A stretch of 64,000 bases of DNA from Zingiber officinale (GCF_018446385.1 NC_055990.1:130522996-130586995); one strand, 5' to 3'; counted from the stretch's first letter, positions 46,688 through 56,941 are shown. Translations and numbers: made by a program. The notes: generated by a model not told the origin, from the letters alone.

Positions 46688-48136
46688 CTAAGTCCCCGAG
46701 TCAAAGTGATTTCCAGCCCACTTGCCGCTCTTGGTGCGGTATGACCGCGTGGATCTGCGGTGACGGACGCCCGCTTCGGCTCGGTTGGAATCTCCTCCGG
46801 TCGGCCCACCAGCAATAACGTTGATCTCGCCCCGGGAAGTATTGCTCCTATTTTCCTCCTCCCGAGCGGACGGTCGTGACCGTTCTCTAGACGCCCGGCG
46901 ATTCTCCTGCCTCGGGGATCGGTGCCGATCGGGTGTCTGATGGTGTCGTCCCTCGGTGCGGGTCCGGTCAGCTTCATGAGTCCTACGTCTCCTGTCGATG
47001 GGAGGCAACCGTCGTTCGGCTTTCCTGGGAACAGGATTGGACACAAAGGGAAGGCTTCGGCAATCCCTCGTGTTGTGCGTATCCATTTGGTGGAATTTGC
47101 AGAACATAGGGGTCCACCTCTTCTTTGGCTTGGGCCGAGCGACAGCCACTTCTTGTACGTGTGATCTGACGTGAGGGGATCGAATTGCTTCGGCCCTCGG
47201 TCCTCTGGGTGGCTGTTGAGCGGTGTGCTGTTTCCGCTCGGCATGAACAGGTGCGCGCTCGGCTGGAGTTTCCTTTTTCCGAGCGGCTTGCGCTTCTTCC
47301 ACATTTATATATTCGTTGGCCCGATGTAGCATGTGATCATAATCTCGGGGCGGCTTTCGGATGAGCGACCGGAAGAAGTCCCCATCCACAAGGCCTTGCG
47401 TGAAGGCATTCATCATCGTCTCCGATGTGGCCGTTGGGATATCCATCACCACTTGGTTGAATCGCTGAATATAGCCTCGAAGCGATTCTTTCGGCTCTTG
47501 CTTGATGGCGAATAAGCTGACACTTGTCTTTTGATAGCGCCGACTACTGGCGAAGTGGTGGAGGAAGGCCGTTCGGAATTCCTTGAAGCTCGTGATGGAT
47601 CCGTCCGGCAACCTTCGAAACCACCGTTGAGCCGATCCCGAGAGGGTGGTAAGGAAAACTCTACACTTTACTCCATCTGTGTACTGATGGAGCGTGGCTG
47701 TATTATCGAACTTACCCAGATGATCATCCGGGTCCGTTGTTCCATTGTATTCGCCGATCGTCGGAGGCACGTAGTGCTTGGGCAGAGGGTCTCGTAGGAT
47801 AACCTCCGAAAATTGGCGATTGATCCGCTCGGGGGAGGAGTCCGCTCGGGGAGCTTTCCCCTTCCTGTCATCCCGCCTTGGCATTTCATCTGAGGAAGAT
47901 CCTCTATCTCTTCGGGCTGGTATGGCTTCAGGGGTGCGAAACAAGGCCCGATGGAATGCGACGGTGGTTGGAGGCGCTTCCGCTCGGCCATGAGACGCAG
48001 ATGTTGCTTGCTGCTCCGCCCGCTCGGCGGATGCTTTTTGTTTTTGCTCCATGAGTTTGGCGGCCCTTATCTCGACCAGGGCGTCGAGTTCTTCTGTTGA
48101 AAGCGTCACCGTGTGTTGTCGTCCAGCCTCGTCCAT
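46688..48136 (-). CDS. Element E Gag protein
   Basis: This is an open frame of about 480 codons from MDEAG (ATG 48134-48136), 24 bases after the primer site. It has a Glu/Gln/Lys coiled segment, GEYNGTTDPDDHLGKF, CRVFLTTLSGSAQRWFRRLP, FASSRRYQKTSVSLFAIKQEP and a C-terminal CKFHQMDTHNTRDC Cys/His segment, followed by a long Arg-rich tail. A frameshift near 46720-46700 ends it before protease, where B continues. Gag would assemble the particle. This copy shows what the B gag looked like before its stop and before element C interrupted it. Confidence 0.82.
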   Translation of the reverse strand: MDEAGRQHTVTLSTEELDALVEIRAAKLMEQKQKASAERAEQQATSASHGRAEAPPTTVAFHRALFRTPEAIPARRDRGSSSDEMPRRDDRKGKAPRADSSPERINRQFSEVILRDPLPKHYVPPTIGEYNGTTDPDDHLGKFDNTATLHQYTDGVKCRVFLTTLSGSAQRWFRRLPDGSITSFKEFRTAFLHHFASSRRYQKTSVSLFAIKQEPKESLRGYIQRFNQVVMDIPTATSETMMNAFTQGLVDGDFFRSLIRKPPRDYDHMLHRANEYINVEEAQAARKKETPAERAPVHAERKQHTAQQPPRGPRAEAIRSPHVRSHVQEVAVARPKPKKRWTPMFCKFHQMDTHNTRDCRSLPFVSNPVPRKAERRLPPIDRRRRTHEADRTRTEGRHHQTPDRHRSPRQENRRASRERSRPSAREEENRSNTSRGEINVIAGGPTGGDSNRAEAGVRHRRSTRSYRTKSGKWAGNHFDSGT

Positions 48137-48160
48137 TGTCTCCGATCGGATGCAGGAGCG

Positions 48161-48179
48161 TTCCCACAGACGGCGCCAA
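48161..48179 (-). promoter_or_regulatory. Element E primer-binding site
   Basis: The minus strand reads TTGGCGCCGTCTGTGGGAA two bases inside the LTR, matching the site in B (one difference) and D. Confidence 0.72.
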
Positions 48180-48181
48180 TT

Positions 48182-48914
48182 TGATCCTGTCCGAACCAAG
48201 AGTCAGCGGACGCTGGGCACGTGGCGCTCTCTGCTGGATCCTCGAGTGCTCCGGCGAACCTGCAACAAAACCGAGCCGGGAGGGGTGTCCCGGCGACGGT
48301 CCTCCGACGCTCAAGTCAGGCGAGGAATGACAAGAAGGTAGCCTCAAGATGAAGACGTGCATACCTCCGGTGAAGAAATTGAGGCCTTATATAGACCCCT
48401 CGAAGAAGCCTGGGCGCGCCAATCAAAGCAATCACCTGCATTTGACCATGCCCAGACATGGGTCTGTCAGAAGGGCCATGCCTAGATATGGATCCGTCAG
48501 AAAAGGCGCCCCTTAGGCCATACTGCTACTGTATCAACCTCTCCATGATGTGACGACAAGATCCTCCATCGTGCGATCTTGTGTACGGCCTAATCATCAG
48601 ACATGCTTCTACCGATATCCCATATCCCGAGCCGAGCGCATAGGCCGCTCGGGCACCTTTTTGTCCCCTCGCCCTTATTTTGTCCGGGCGGGTTGCCCGC
48701 TCGGCTCTTTGGCCCCTGCCGTTCGGTCTCCCGGTCGGCCCTTCGATCCTCCTGCCTTGGCGTCGGACACCCAACCCCATGGATGGGTTATCTCTAACTC
48801 CGCTCGGACCAACCCGGCTGATCGGCTCGGCCATTGACCACTTAGTCAGCCATTCATCGGTTCTCAAGCTAAGACCCTTCAGAAAGTGGGTCCCCCATTC
48901 TTACTGCCGGATCA
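48182..48914 (-). repeat. Element E 5' LTR (only LTR left)
   Basis: This 733-bp LTR begins 'tgatcctgtccgaacc' and ends 'actgccggatca', so it is TG...CA on the minus strand. It shares 'gacgctgggcacgtggcgct' and 'ccgacgctcaagtcaggc' with the B LTR but is otherwise diverged, so E is a sister family of B. A minus-strand TATA box (GTCTATATAAGGC) is at about 48384-48396. Confidence 0.85.
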
Positions 48915-49452
48915 GACAGCATCGCTATACTGATACAATATAGCCGCATTTTTGAATTTCCGCAAATGCTCTTCTGGATCTTTGCTTCCATCATATTCTC
49001 CTATGTTTGGAGCTCGATAACCTCTCGGTAGGCTCTCCCTCAATATCTGAGCCGAGAAGGGTACCTTGTCATCCGGATCTTCAGGCGGATCCTCGGCGGG
49101 AACAATAGCTTTTCCTTTTCTTGAATCTTGAGGCGGAGGTAGAGAGCTTTTCCGCCATCGACGCCTGCGGTTCTTCTCTCTTCGGACTATGTTCTCGAGG
49201 CCCGGATTGATGATAGTTGCGACGAGGCTCTCGGAATAAAGTGCGAGGAAGCTCTTCTGGCTGCTTCCTCTTCGAGCCCCTGTCAGAAACAGGAGCTGGC
49301 TCTCTGGATGCTTCAGGCGCCTGGCGAGGTCGAGAAATTGTTCCCTACTTTTCAGAGGCGGCCTGCCTCTTGGCCTCCTTGAAGAGCTCGTACTCCCCGG
49401 CGGTCATGGTAATATTAATCCTCCGGTTGGAACTTCGACTAGATTCCTCCAT
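48915..49452 (-). pseudogene. Element D gag, N-terminal fragment
   Basis: The frame starts at ATG 49450-49452 (MEESSRSSNRRINITMTAGEYELF) and meets a TAG at about codon 36 where a glutamine is expected. In shifted frames it continues through SDRGSKRKQPEELP to a piece equivalent to 'LRKFKNAAILYQYSDA' and stops exactly where the LTR of element E begins at 48914. The rest of gag is missing from the other side of E. Confidence 0.75.
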
Positions 49453-49480
49453 CTTCACGCTCCGGCTCAGGCTCTTGTGT

Positions 49481-49499
49481 TTCCCATAGACGGCGCCAA
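49481..49499 (-). promoter_or_regulatory. Element D primer-binding site
   Basis: The minus strand after the LTR reads TTGGCGCCGTCTATGGGAA, three bases inside the LTR end. It is almost the same site as in B and E, although the LTRs of D are unrelated in sequence. Confidence 0.7.
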
Positions 49500-49502
49500 A
49501 TT

Positions 49503-50851
49503 TGATCATGTCCGGAGGCTGAGTCAGATGAAGGCCGGTCGCGATATACTAGATGTTGACGGAGAGTCGCAGTGGCTCAAGGATGACCTGGACGTGTGTA
49601 GGAAAAAGCTTCCACGGGTGGCTGACGAGGCTGCAGGTCCTGCACACACTCATACGATCCCTCCTCACGTTAGAGGCCAGAAACCAGGGAAAAAGTCCCC
49701 GGGTCAGACCCTCCGACGCTCAAGTCAGGTACTTTTTCCTCGAAAAGTGTAAGAGAAGAATCCGAAAAAGTGAAAGATTGGTGAGGAATTACGATTGAGC
49801 GTACCAGCGTACGAGGAATCCTCCCCTTTTTATGCACCAGCAAGGGCTTCTAGAACCTGCAAGCATGTCAGAAAACGTTAGACGATGGGCTTTATCATGT
49901 AGTGAATGACACCTGTCTGGCTATTATTGGCTATAAAGACATCTTCTTGTTTAGGAACCTCCGCCTTTGCGCATATCCCCTGGTGTGTGATAATTACCCC
50001 CTGATAGGTAGTTATGATTCCCTGACTCCTTTGTCATTTAGCTCCTCCGGTCTATTATAGCCTGTATCTATTTCACATCCCCCTGTCAGACCTGCTCCAC
50101 TCTGTTAGCTTTGCCACCTAAATCAGGCCTTCGAATGCGTGTCTATGGCTTCGTGTCGTATCCTTGCAGATCTGCCAAGCCCTATCTGTGGTACCTGCCC
50201 TGTGACTTGCTCCCCAACTTTCGAACGCAAGCCTGCAGACTGAGCTGTCTCTGATCAATTCTGCCGCTTCCGACCTGTACCCTGTGACTTGTGCTCTGGG
50301 CCTTCGAACGCAGACCTGTAGATCGATCTGTCTCTGAACAACTCTGCTGATCCCGACTTGCACCCTGTGACTTGTGCTCCGGGCCTTCAAACGTAGGCCT
50401 GTAGATCGATCTGTCTTTGAACAGCTCTGCTGATCCCGACCTGTACCCTGTGACTTGTGCTCCGGGCCTTCGAACGCAGGCCTATAGATCGATCTATCTC
50501 TGAACAGCTCTGCTGATCTTGACCTGTATTCCTTGACTCGCATTTTTAGCAAACCCGTTCTCCTGAGCTGCTGTCCCCTGCAATGCATGTCCCTGAGCTC
50601 CACCTGTCGTCCTCCTTTGTCTTTCCACTACCTTAATCCCTTGATTGATAGGTCTGCTTGACCTTTGACTACCACATATACCTGACTCTTGACCTCCTCC
50701 TATGCTTGATTTTTGGCCGCCAAGTCACCTCCACTATTGACTTCCACACCATCTTGACTCTTGACTACCGCATCACCTTGTCTTTTGACCGCTACATAGC
50801 CTTGACCCTTCTCCTCCCTTCTTCTAGGCCCCGCCACTATGCGCCGTATCA
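49503..50851 (-). repeat. Element D 5' LTR
   Basis: This is the right-hand copy, 22 bp longer than the left because it keeps a fuller internal repeat near 50345-50385. A minus-strand TATA-like box (TGCATAAAAAGGGG) is at about 49824-49837. Directly inward lies the primer site at 49481-49499. Confidence 0.88.
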
Positions 50852-50899
50852 ATCACTTCAATTAATTTGTATTTTGATATCCACTAGACTAGAATTGCC

Positions 50900-50968
<69 letters not shown>
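50900..50968. repeat. (TA)n microsatellite
   Basis: About 68 bases of almost pure TA with one CA interruption near 50910. It lies between the right end of element D and the short interspersed element head. Confidence 0.95.
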
Positions 50969-50971
<3 letters not shown>

Positions 50972-51035
50972 CTCTCAGATGGATCTAGTGGCTAACGCAT
51001 GAGATGTTGTTATCATGAGGTCTGGGGTTCGAATG
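50969..51035 (+). repeat. Possible tRNA-derived SINE head
   Basis: 'ctagtggctaacgcatgag' resembles an A box and 'ggggttcgaat' a B box, separated by about 30 bases. This is the arrangement of a polymerase III promoter from a tRNA. The head ends at 51035, where the foldback element begins, and an A-rich stretch follows that element at 51552. The tRNA-like spacing supports a SINE, but the tail is not clearly identified. Confidence 0.4.
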
Positions 51036-51551
51036 TAACGACCCGTCCCCTTGGGCGGCCCATTTGGCGACCCCTTGGCGGTCCTTTGGACGGCCCAACT
51101 GCGGCCCATTTGGCGACCCTTTATGTCATCGATTGATGACCCTCGGTTGTGTCGTTACTCACTAGGTCTTCCCACCCCTGGCTAGTGAATTTTTGCCTTC
51201 CCCAGTATTCGAACTCTAGACCTCCAAGCTAAGTATTAGAGTTTATGAATCCTGGTAGCTAAGTGAGTGGCCTAGATTCATGAATCTTGGTAGGCGCTCA
51301 CTTGGCTATCAAGATTCATAAACTCTAGTACTTAGCCTGGAGTTCTAGAGTTCGAATACTGGGGAAGACAAAAATCCACTAGCTAGGGGTGGGAAGACCT
51401 AGTAAGTAATGGCACGGTCGAGGGTCGTCAGTCGACGACATAAAGGGTCGCCAAATGGGCCGCCAGTTGGGCCGCCCAAGGGACCGCCAAGGGGCCTCCA
51501 AATGGACTGTCAGTTGGGCCGCCTAAGGGGTCGAGGGGTCGGGTCCTTACA
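51036..51551. mobile_element. Foldback (long inverted repeat) element
   Basis: The left arm (51036 to about 51280) and right arm (about 51290 to 51551) are inverted copies. 'gtaacgacccgtccccttgg' at the left end matches the reverse complement of the right end 'ggggtcgggtccttac'. The phrases 'agtattcgaactctagacc', 'ccacccctggctag' and 'gggccgccc' reappear inverted. The flanks are 'aat' on both sides, a possible 3-bp target duplication. The RNA of this element would form a hairpin of over 200 bp. No protein is encoded. Confidence 0.8.
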
Positions 51552-51589
51552 ATAAAAAAGAATCCTGGTAGCCAAGTGAGTGCCAAAAA

Positions 51590-51820
51590 TATTGTCACGC
51601 CCCAGGTAGTCCCTGCCAGAGAAAATTTCGGCAACATCTCCCCTGTATGGGTGACAATATGAAATTTCGAAACATAATCATAACGGAAATCTATACAAAT
51701 CCGAAAATACCCAGTTTGACTCGCAAACCTAGCTCTGATACCAAAAATATTATCACGCCCCAGGTAGTCCCTGCTAGAGAAAATTTCGGCAGCATCTCCC
51801 CTGTACGGGTGATCATAAGA
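51590..51820. repeat. Two direct copies of a 'cacgccccaggtagtccctg' unit
   Basis: 'tcacgccccaggtagtccct' starts at 51595 and again at 51752, 157 bp apart. Each is followed by 'agagaaaatttcggc' and 'acatctcccctgta.gggtga'. A 'gctctgataccaaaa' block that resembles a Met primer site precedes the second copy. The family is common in plant genomes in my experience, but I cannot name its class. Confidence 0.7.
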
Positions 51821-52269
51821 AATTTCCTATAATGCTCTCAGGGCCACATATACATCGGCCAACATGACCGGAATAATAATAATATATAACAATACAAATA
51901 TAGCAAACATCCACGTAGTTTTATAATGAAAACTAAACGTAAGCACAGATAAGGAAAACATCGCAAAAATCCTACTCAACTACACTCATAAAGCACAAAA
52001 TCGATATCCTACTCAACTACACTCATAAAGCACAAAACCGATATTTTACACAAATACACCCAAAAAGCACAAAATCGATATCATCCAAACAAAAACCCAT
52101 CGATAGCAAGGGATCGTACAAAATCCAAATTCCAGCAGATACAAGTCTGAAACATAGTCTAACATAATAAGAAAAACCAAAGCAAGGATCCAAAGTGGAA
52201 ATCCTCACAACCTGGAGGGGGACTAGCGACTGGAACTCCTCCGGACAGCCTCAACCTGAAAAGAGTAAT
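51821..52269. other. Repeat-derived DNA with a 49-bp duplication
   Basis: 'atcctactcaactacactca' followed by 'taaagcacaaaa.cgatat' occurs at 51969 and again at about 52004, with a third weaker copy near 52050. There is no coding frame. The stretch links the paired unit at 51595 to the dispersed repeat at 52270. Confidence 0.5.
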
Positions 52270-52913
52270 AACGGGGTGTGAGTCCAACACTCAGCGAATA
52301 CCTAGTTGACATGCATAGTAAACAATAACAAATAGCAATAACTATGTATACAGTCTCCTGATATAACATATAGAAAGTGTGAAATTGTAAGATAAGGAGT
52401 AACTGTACTAACCAGAACCTGAGTATAAGAATATCAAGACCGTCAGACCCAAAGTATCATAAATCTTGTATGCATGTCAAACAATGCATCCATCCAATAT
52501 GCAGCATATAAAGTGCAACAAACACAAGCAATAACTGCAAATAATGCATATGATGCCAATAACATGTCCTGGTCACCCCTGACGCCAGTCAGCCATCTCA
52601 CACACGATGGTGAGAGCGAGTGGGTAGGGTTGTGACAACCGTGCACTCTGCCATCACTACTCCTGATGAGTGACCGAGTGGATGGGATGCTGTGGGAGTA
52701 CACCTATCCTCCTACCCCAAATCATAAGTGGGGGAGCTCAATGCTCTCATCTCCCTGAGACAATCCAATGGAGGGACCCCTGACGTGCTACCACACTGCG
52801 TCTGATATACCACTAACCCGTGAGTGGTGGTGTGTGTAGATCCATGTACTGGCAATGCGCTCAACAATAATAGAGCTACCAACCGCTCAGCATGCAATCA
52901 TGCAAGATGGCGC
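52270..52913. repeat. Unclassified dispersed repeat, copy 2 (cut by element F)
   Basis: This is homologous to 1-660 in the same orientation. It stops at 52913, where the LTR of element F begins ('catgcaatcatgcaagatgg|cgc'). In copy 1 the sequence continues after 'catgcaatcatgcgaatg'. So F inserted into this repeat, and its other part should lie beyond the window. Confidence 0.72.
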
Positions 52914-53290
52914 TGTTGGATCGTGACGTTTCGATAAAGGGGGAGTGAATATCGATTAAAAAAAATTCGTTCGAACAGAGTTACGCGCAGCGAAAGTAGA
53001 AAAACAATGCTAACACAAACCAGTTTTACTTGGTTCGGAGCCTGTGTCGACTCCTACTCTAAGGCCCGTACACAAGGGTGCTTTCGATGGGCAATCACTA
53101 GCAGTTCGAAAAATTATTACAAACTAAGTGTTGAAATGCTAATGAAAATTAAAGCGAAACCGACAAGAGAATTAACTAAAGAAGAAGGAGCGCGATGTCG
53201 GAGCTTTGTTAGCGTCGCAGGAGCGCAGAGTAGCAGAGCAAGCAGTAGAAGATCTCTTTTTTTCAATTGTTTTTGAAGCTCCCCCTGACC

Positions 53291-53305
53291 CTCCTTTTAT
53301 ATGAG
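53291..53305 (-). promoter_or_regulatory. Element F LTR TATA box
   Basis: The minus strand reads CTCATATAAAAGGAG, a strong TATA box, with the palindrome block immediately upstream (53308-53445). Transcription would begin about 30 bases downstream, near 53260. Confidence 0.65.
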
Positions 53306-53718
53306 GCTCGGGGCGCCCCGGATCCCTTCCGGGTGCCTTGGTGAGACGTGGCAGGTCCAACCAGCGAGCTCCACCTGGCGACGCGTGATCTGGATAAAAC
53401 TTGCCTCCCGGGCGCCCGGATCCCCTCCAGGCGCCCGGACCACCTTTCTCCAGAGACTAGCTTTCCTGCACGACAAGGTTAGTCCGAGGCAAATGAATAA
53501 TGTATATCCTGCAAAACAGATCGTTAGCACAGTTTATAAGTTTGACATAAAAAGAATGACTTAGATTCCGTCTTTCCGAGACCGGAATCTAGTCATGATC
53601 TTAACTTAGATATCTGAAATGGATCTAAACCGGATCGACGCCTAATGTTCCCTTCCCAGGAACGCGCCCTCACAGTCACTCCCTTCAAGTGACTTACCTT
53701 TACTCACCTGCTAGACGT

Positions 53719-53960
53719 CCGGTCAGCCCTTCGACCCGTCTGGACTTCTCGCCAGCTATCCGGTCAGCCCGTCGACCTAGCTGAACTTATCGCCAAGCGT
53801 CCGGTCAGCCCGTCAACCCGCTTGGACTTCTCGCCAGCTATCCGGTCAGCCCGTCGACCTAGCTGGACTTCTCGCCAAGCGTCCGGTCAGCCCGTCGACC
53901 CGCTTGGACTTCGTGCCAGATATCCGACCTGTCTGGACTTCGTCTGCACACTCGGTCAGA
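53719..53960. repeat. 41-bp tandem array in the element F LTR
   Basis: 'ccggtcagcccgtcgac' recurs at 53719, 53760, 53801, 53842 and 53883, every 41 bp, followed by 'ctggacttctcgcca'. The units alternate between 'gctat' and 'gcgt' junctions. The period is strict, which suggests recent expansion by slippage or unequal exchange. Confidence 0.9.
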
Positions 53961-54045
53961 GTGTTAGATCACGACAAACCTAACTTAACCCGATTTGTCA
54001 TTCATCAAAACCTGAGTTAGACCGTTAGTACTAACCGCACCAACA

Positions 54046-54063
54046 ATCTCCCCCTTTTTGATG
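54046..54063 (-). promoter_or_regulatory. Element F polypurine tract
   Basis: The minus strand has ATCAAAAAGGGGGAGAT directly before the 3' LTR. It matches the tract of element C at 26126. Confidence 0.78.
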
Positions 54064-55442
54064 GAATGACAACCTGGTTAAGTTAGTACAAATATGCGAG
54101 TAAAAAAGTTAAACCTTTTGTTCTAGCATGTTAATTTTATTTTGTTTTTCTAACTTAACCACCTATCTCTCCCCCTTTGGCATTCATCAAATAAGGATAT
54201 ATTTTACACATTCAAAAATACAGAATACATAGAAATGTAGGAAACGATGTCAAGTTAACTTGGGGGAGTTTGAACTTTAGAAGATTTGTTTAAAACATTA
54301 ATTAATTTTTAGGACTAAGCTAAAACATGTAAAACAGTCTTTTGGAAAATAGCTAAGTTTTGAAAGAGTGGCTAAATATAGAGCATTTAAAGATTTATTT
54401 TTGCAAAAGTTAATTTTCAAAAATGACCTTGTAAATTCATAGAGGGTTTTCAAATCATAAATTTGAAAAGCAATTTTTTTTTTAATATAAGTATTTTCAA
54501 AATATGTTTCAATTTTGAAGTATTTTTTAAACATAAGGTTTGACAATCAAAATTTTAAGGCTAAGTTTTCAAAGCTAGATTTTCTAAACAATATTTTTCA
54601 AATTTGAAAAAAAATTTCAAAAGCGAGTTTTAAAATGTGTGTACTTTTCAAAAATGAGTTTAAAAAAATCTGAGTTTATAAAAATTTAATTGAAGAATTT
54701 AATTTTATAAAAGCTAGTTTTAAGAAAATGTTTGAAAATTAAGATTTTAAAAACTAAGTTTGAAAAAAAATTCTTTTCAAGACTTATTAAGTTTGTAAAA
54801 GTTTTAAAAAAATCAATTTGAATACTGAAACAAATATTAAAAAAATATATTATGTTTAAGGTGGAGAAAATAATGTTGGTGTTAAGTGTTGAGTTAATCC
54901 TCCCCCTAAACTGGACATCTAAGGTAATTGTCTAACAAATTAGGTACTTACTGACTATCAGAAGATAGCAACTTTCACTTGGTTAGTCAAGTTAAGTACA
55001 TTGTGATCAGTTAGTGGTTGACTTAACTGAGTAACTTAGCTTGATCAATGTATGTTTTGTATTTAACGCCCAGACTTATATCGATGCACTGATATAAGTA
55101 TCTTGAGTCCAGGCAATTGGCCTATACATCTCACCCCTTTCTATGTTTGTCAATCACAAGCAAAGTAAACCTAGGGTGTTGGTGAGATGCTCAAATACTA
55201 GTCCTCGGGGAACATGATTTCTAAAGAGATTTTTCTAGTCTAAGGCTAAAGTTGTTTTGAAATTCTAAAAGTTTAACAATAAAATAATTTTGACCTAGGA
55301 TTTAAAACAATTTAGAATTTTGAAAATCCTAGTCTATTAGATTCGAGTATAATCAATCAGATTTGAAAATGAAGATCAATAGCATAATATGTACTACAAG
55401 AAGCTGTAATAGTGTCATAACAATGCTATGTAGTAACCACGA
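54064..55442. other. Non-coding 3' region of element F
   Basis: Very AT-rich, with many short 'ttttcaaa' and 'aagtttt' repeats from 54270 to 54860 and no supported frame. At 55127-55189 it holds the first CATCTCACC/GGTGAGATG hairpin. Its role, if any, is unknown. Confidence 0.55.
55127..55189 (-). promoter_or_regulatory. Hairpin CATCTCACC / GGTGAGATG, copy 1
   Basis: The arms are 55127-55135 and 55181-55189, nine bases each, with a 45-base loop. It lies about 250 bases downstream of the MAPQK ORF in element orientation. Related hairpins follow the gag fusion ORF and pol. Confidence 0.5.
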
Positions 55443-56754
55443 CTACTGAGATGATGACGGAGGTGGTCTGAAACCCATCGACCGAAGCAGTGACAATATC
55501 TCAGTGTGACGAGCCCGGTTGTCCTCTCGTAGATCTCGTCGCAGGTCAGAGATCTCCTGCCGCACATCTCGCCGTAAATCAAAGACCTCCTGTCGCACCT
55601 CTCGTCGGAAATCGGAGACCTCTCGTCGTATGTCTCGGTGAAACTCAGAGGACTCCTGCTGGAGGCTCAACATAGCTCTCTCTAGCCCGGATACTCGATC
55701 GGCTAGAGTGTGAGGAGCGGGACGTGGGGCTCGAGCTGGCGCTGGGTAGGAGCGGCCTCGTCAAGAAAGAGTGCGAGAAAAAACTCATCGGCCTCCTCCT
55801 GCTGTGCGTCTGGGTCAGGCTGGTGTTGTGCCCCCCTTTGCCAAGTCATGATACCCTCATCATCTATATGAATACTAGCTAGGGAAAAATTCCTAGATCC
55901 TATAACGTCAAACTCGGTCATATAGCGGATGTCACCTCTGGTGACATCAATGCCCAAAGAGGACATATATGTTGTCAGAATGTGATAGTAGAGCATATGA
56001 ACTCGCCCACTCGTCACATATCCGGTCAAGTAAATAATGGTGGAAAAGATATGCAGACTAATGTCAATATCTAGCCTATGACACAGCATAGAGGAGAAAG
56101 GAATGGAATGAGCGCATCATCGCGATGTCGCGAGTGCTCAGTGGTCCTATAAAGGGCGTAGTCCTGGACTCGAAGGGTAACTGACCTAAACTGGGTCACT
56201 GTGGGTACTCGCTCGCCCTCGAAAAAATACGAATAAATCGTATCAAGAGTGATACGTGAGTAGGGATCTCCAAAGGGTAGCTCCCTGGGAGGATAGCACT
56301 GAAAGGGACAGGTAGACTCTCGTAACTCCAAAAACTCTCGGATGGCAGTAGGGGACAACGTGATATCAGTCCCAGCTGCCCTACTAGTATAGGTAAAGTC
56401 GTCTACTTTCACTAGGTTGTTATAAAATTCTGCACACAAACTTATGTTTACTGGGCTAGTACATTCAACAAGGTTCTGAAGTTTGTAGTGGTTTATGGCC
56501 TCTATAGCTAGAATGCAAGAGCGTAAAAAGAATGCTTTATCTATACATTTGGTCCTAATGGTCATGTAGATGGTTGACTCAAACTTAATCCTAAGCTCAT
56601 CAGTGGGAAACCTAGGATCAACACTGGGAGTAGAGGGTCCAGCACCAGATTTAGAGCGTTTCCTAAATTATATAAAAAACTTATACTAATTAAAGAAAAC
56701 AAACATGCAATAATATTCTTATACTTTAAATAGAAGACAAGAATTTTACTGAGG
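55443..56754 (-). pseudogene. Element F extra ORF 2 (MAPQK ORF; plant mobile domain, coiled coil)
   Basis: Exon 1 is ATGGCTCCTCA, ending in a GTAAAA donor; exon 2 starts after TTTAG with GAAACGC, giving Met-Ala-Pro-Gln-Lys. The body (about 56640-55750) has AEFYNNL, IREFLEL, LDTIYSYFFEG, RVQDYALY and RLDIDI motifs shared with extra ORF 1. It resembles the 'putative plant transposon protein' domain (Pfam Transposase_32) as I recall it. The C-terminus is a coiled coil of 11-residue repeats (REVSDFRR, EVFDLRR, EISDLRR). Frameshifts near 56080 and 55690 break it. Function is unknown; the position matches the env-like gene of SIRE elements, but no membrane segment is visible. Confidence 0.68.
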
Positions 56755-56923
56755 AGCCATTGCGAAAATAATTTTAGAACTGACGACCTCGGTTGATTCG
56801 CGTCAGCGTATTAACCGTAGAACGAGAGAAAATTTAAACTTTGAATGCTTTCGTAGTGAAGCTTGGAATAAGCTTGAATGAGAGCTTGGAGAGGAGGTGC
56901 AAGGGTAGGGGGCGCCCCTGCCC

Positions 56924-56936
56924 TCCTATATATAGG
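56924..56936 (-). promoter_or_regulatory. Internal TATA box before extra ORF 2
   Basis: The minus strand reads CTATATATAGGAGG, about 170 bases upstream of the ORF start. A GGGCGCCC-type palindrome block (56942-57032) lies directly upstream, the same arrangement as in the LTR at 53291-53445. This looks like an internal promoter for the extra ORF. Confidence 0.6.
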
Positions 56937-56941
56937 GGAGT

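Larger units (their letters stand above)
38650..48914 (-). mobile_element. Element E: Tat-type Ty3-gypsy, 3' LTR missing, nested in D
   Basis: The right side has an LTR (48182-48914), a primer site (48161-48179), a full gag, a decayed pol and, on the plus strand, the antisense gene. The left end (about 38650-38900) is related to the DNA just inside the 3' LTR of B ('cattaag.cg.agcatgcg'), but no LTR follows; it runs straight into the element D antisense gene. Because the right LTR abuts D gag, E inserted into D. The missing left LTR and the missing D pol are explained by one deletion. The exact left boundary is uncertain by about 100 bases. Confidence 0.8.
32923..50851 (-). mobile_element. 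Element D: Tat-type Ty3-gypsy retrotransposon, pol deleted
   Basis: LTRs 32923-34249 (1327 bp) and 49503-50851 (1349 bp) begin TG and end CA in minus orientation, flanked by ATCAC (32918-32922 and 50852-50856). The primer site and the start of gag lie inside the right LTR. Tandem repeats, a coiled-coil ORF and a Transposase_28-like antisense gene lie inside the left LTR. Nothing of D's protease or pol is left. Element E occupies the middle. The gag start (MEESSRSSNRRINITMT) differs from that of B and E, so D is a separate family. Confidence 0.9.
52914..54045 (-). repeat. Element F 3' LTR
   Basis: This 1132-bp LTR begins 'tgttggatcg' and ends 'caccaaca' on the plus strand, so TG...CA in both directions. 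It contains a 41-bp tandem array (53719-53960), a GGGCGCCC-type palindrome block (53308-53445) and a minus-strand TATA box at 53291-53305. A polypurine tract abuts it at 54046. The 5-bp flank on the left is GGCGC; its partner is outside the window. Confidence 0.8.

Noticed and set aside
51428..51637. 69-codon minus-strand ORF in the foldback element
   Set aside because: It lies within one arm of the inverted repeat and has no homologous frame in the other arm.
53007..53564. ORFs of 77-89 codons in the F LTR
   Set aside because: They lie in LTR sequence that includes the TATA box and the palindrome block; no domain is visible.
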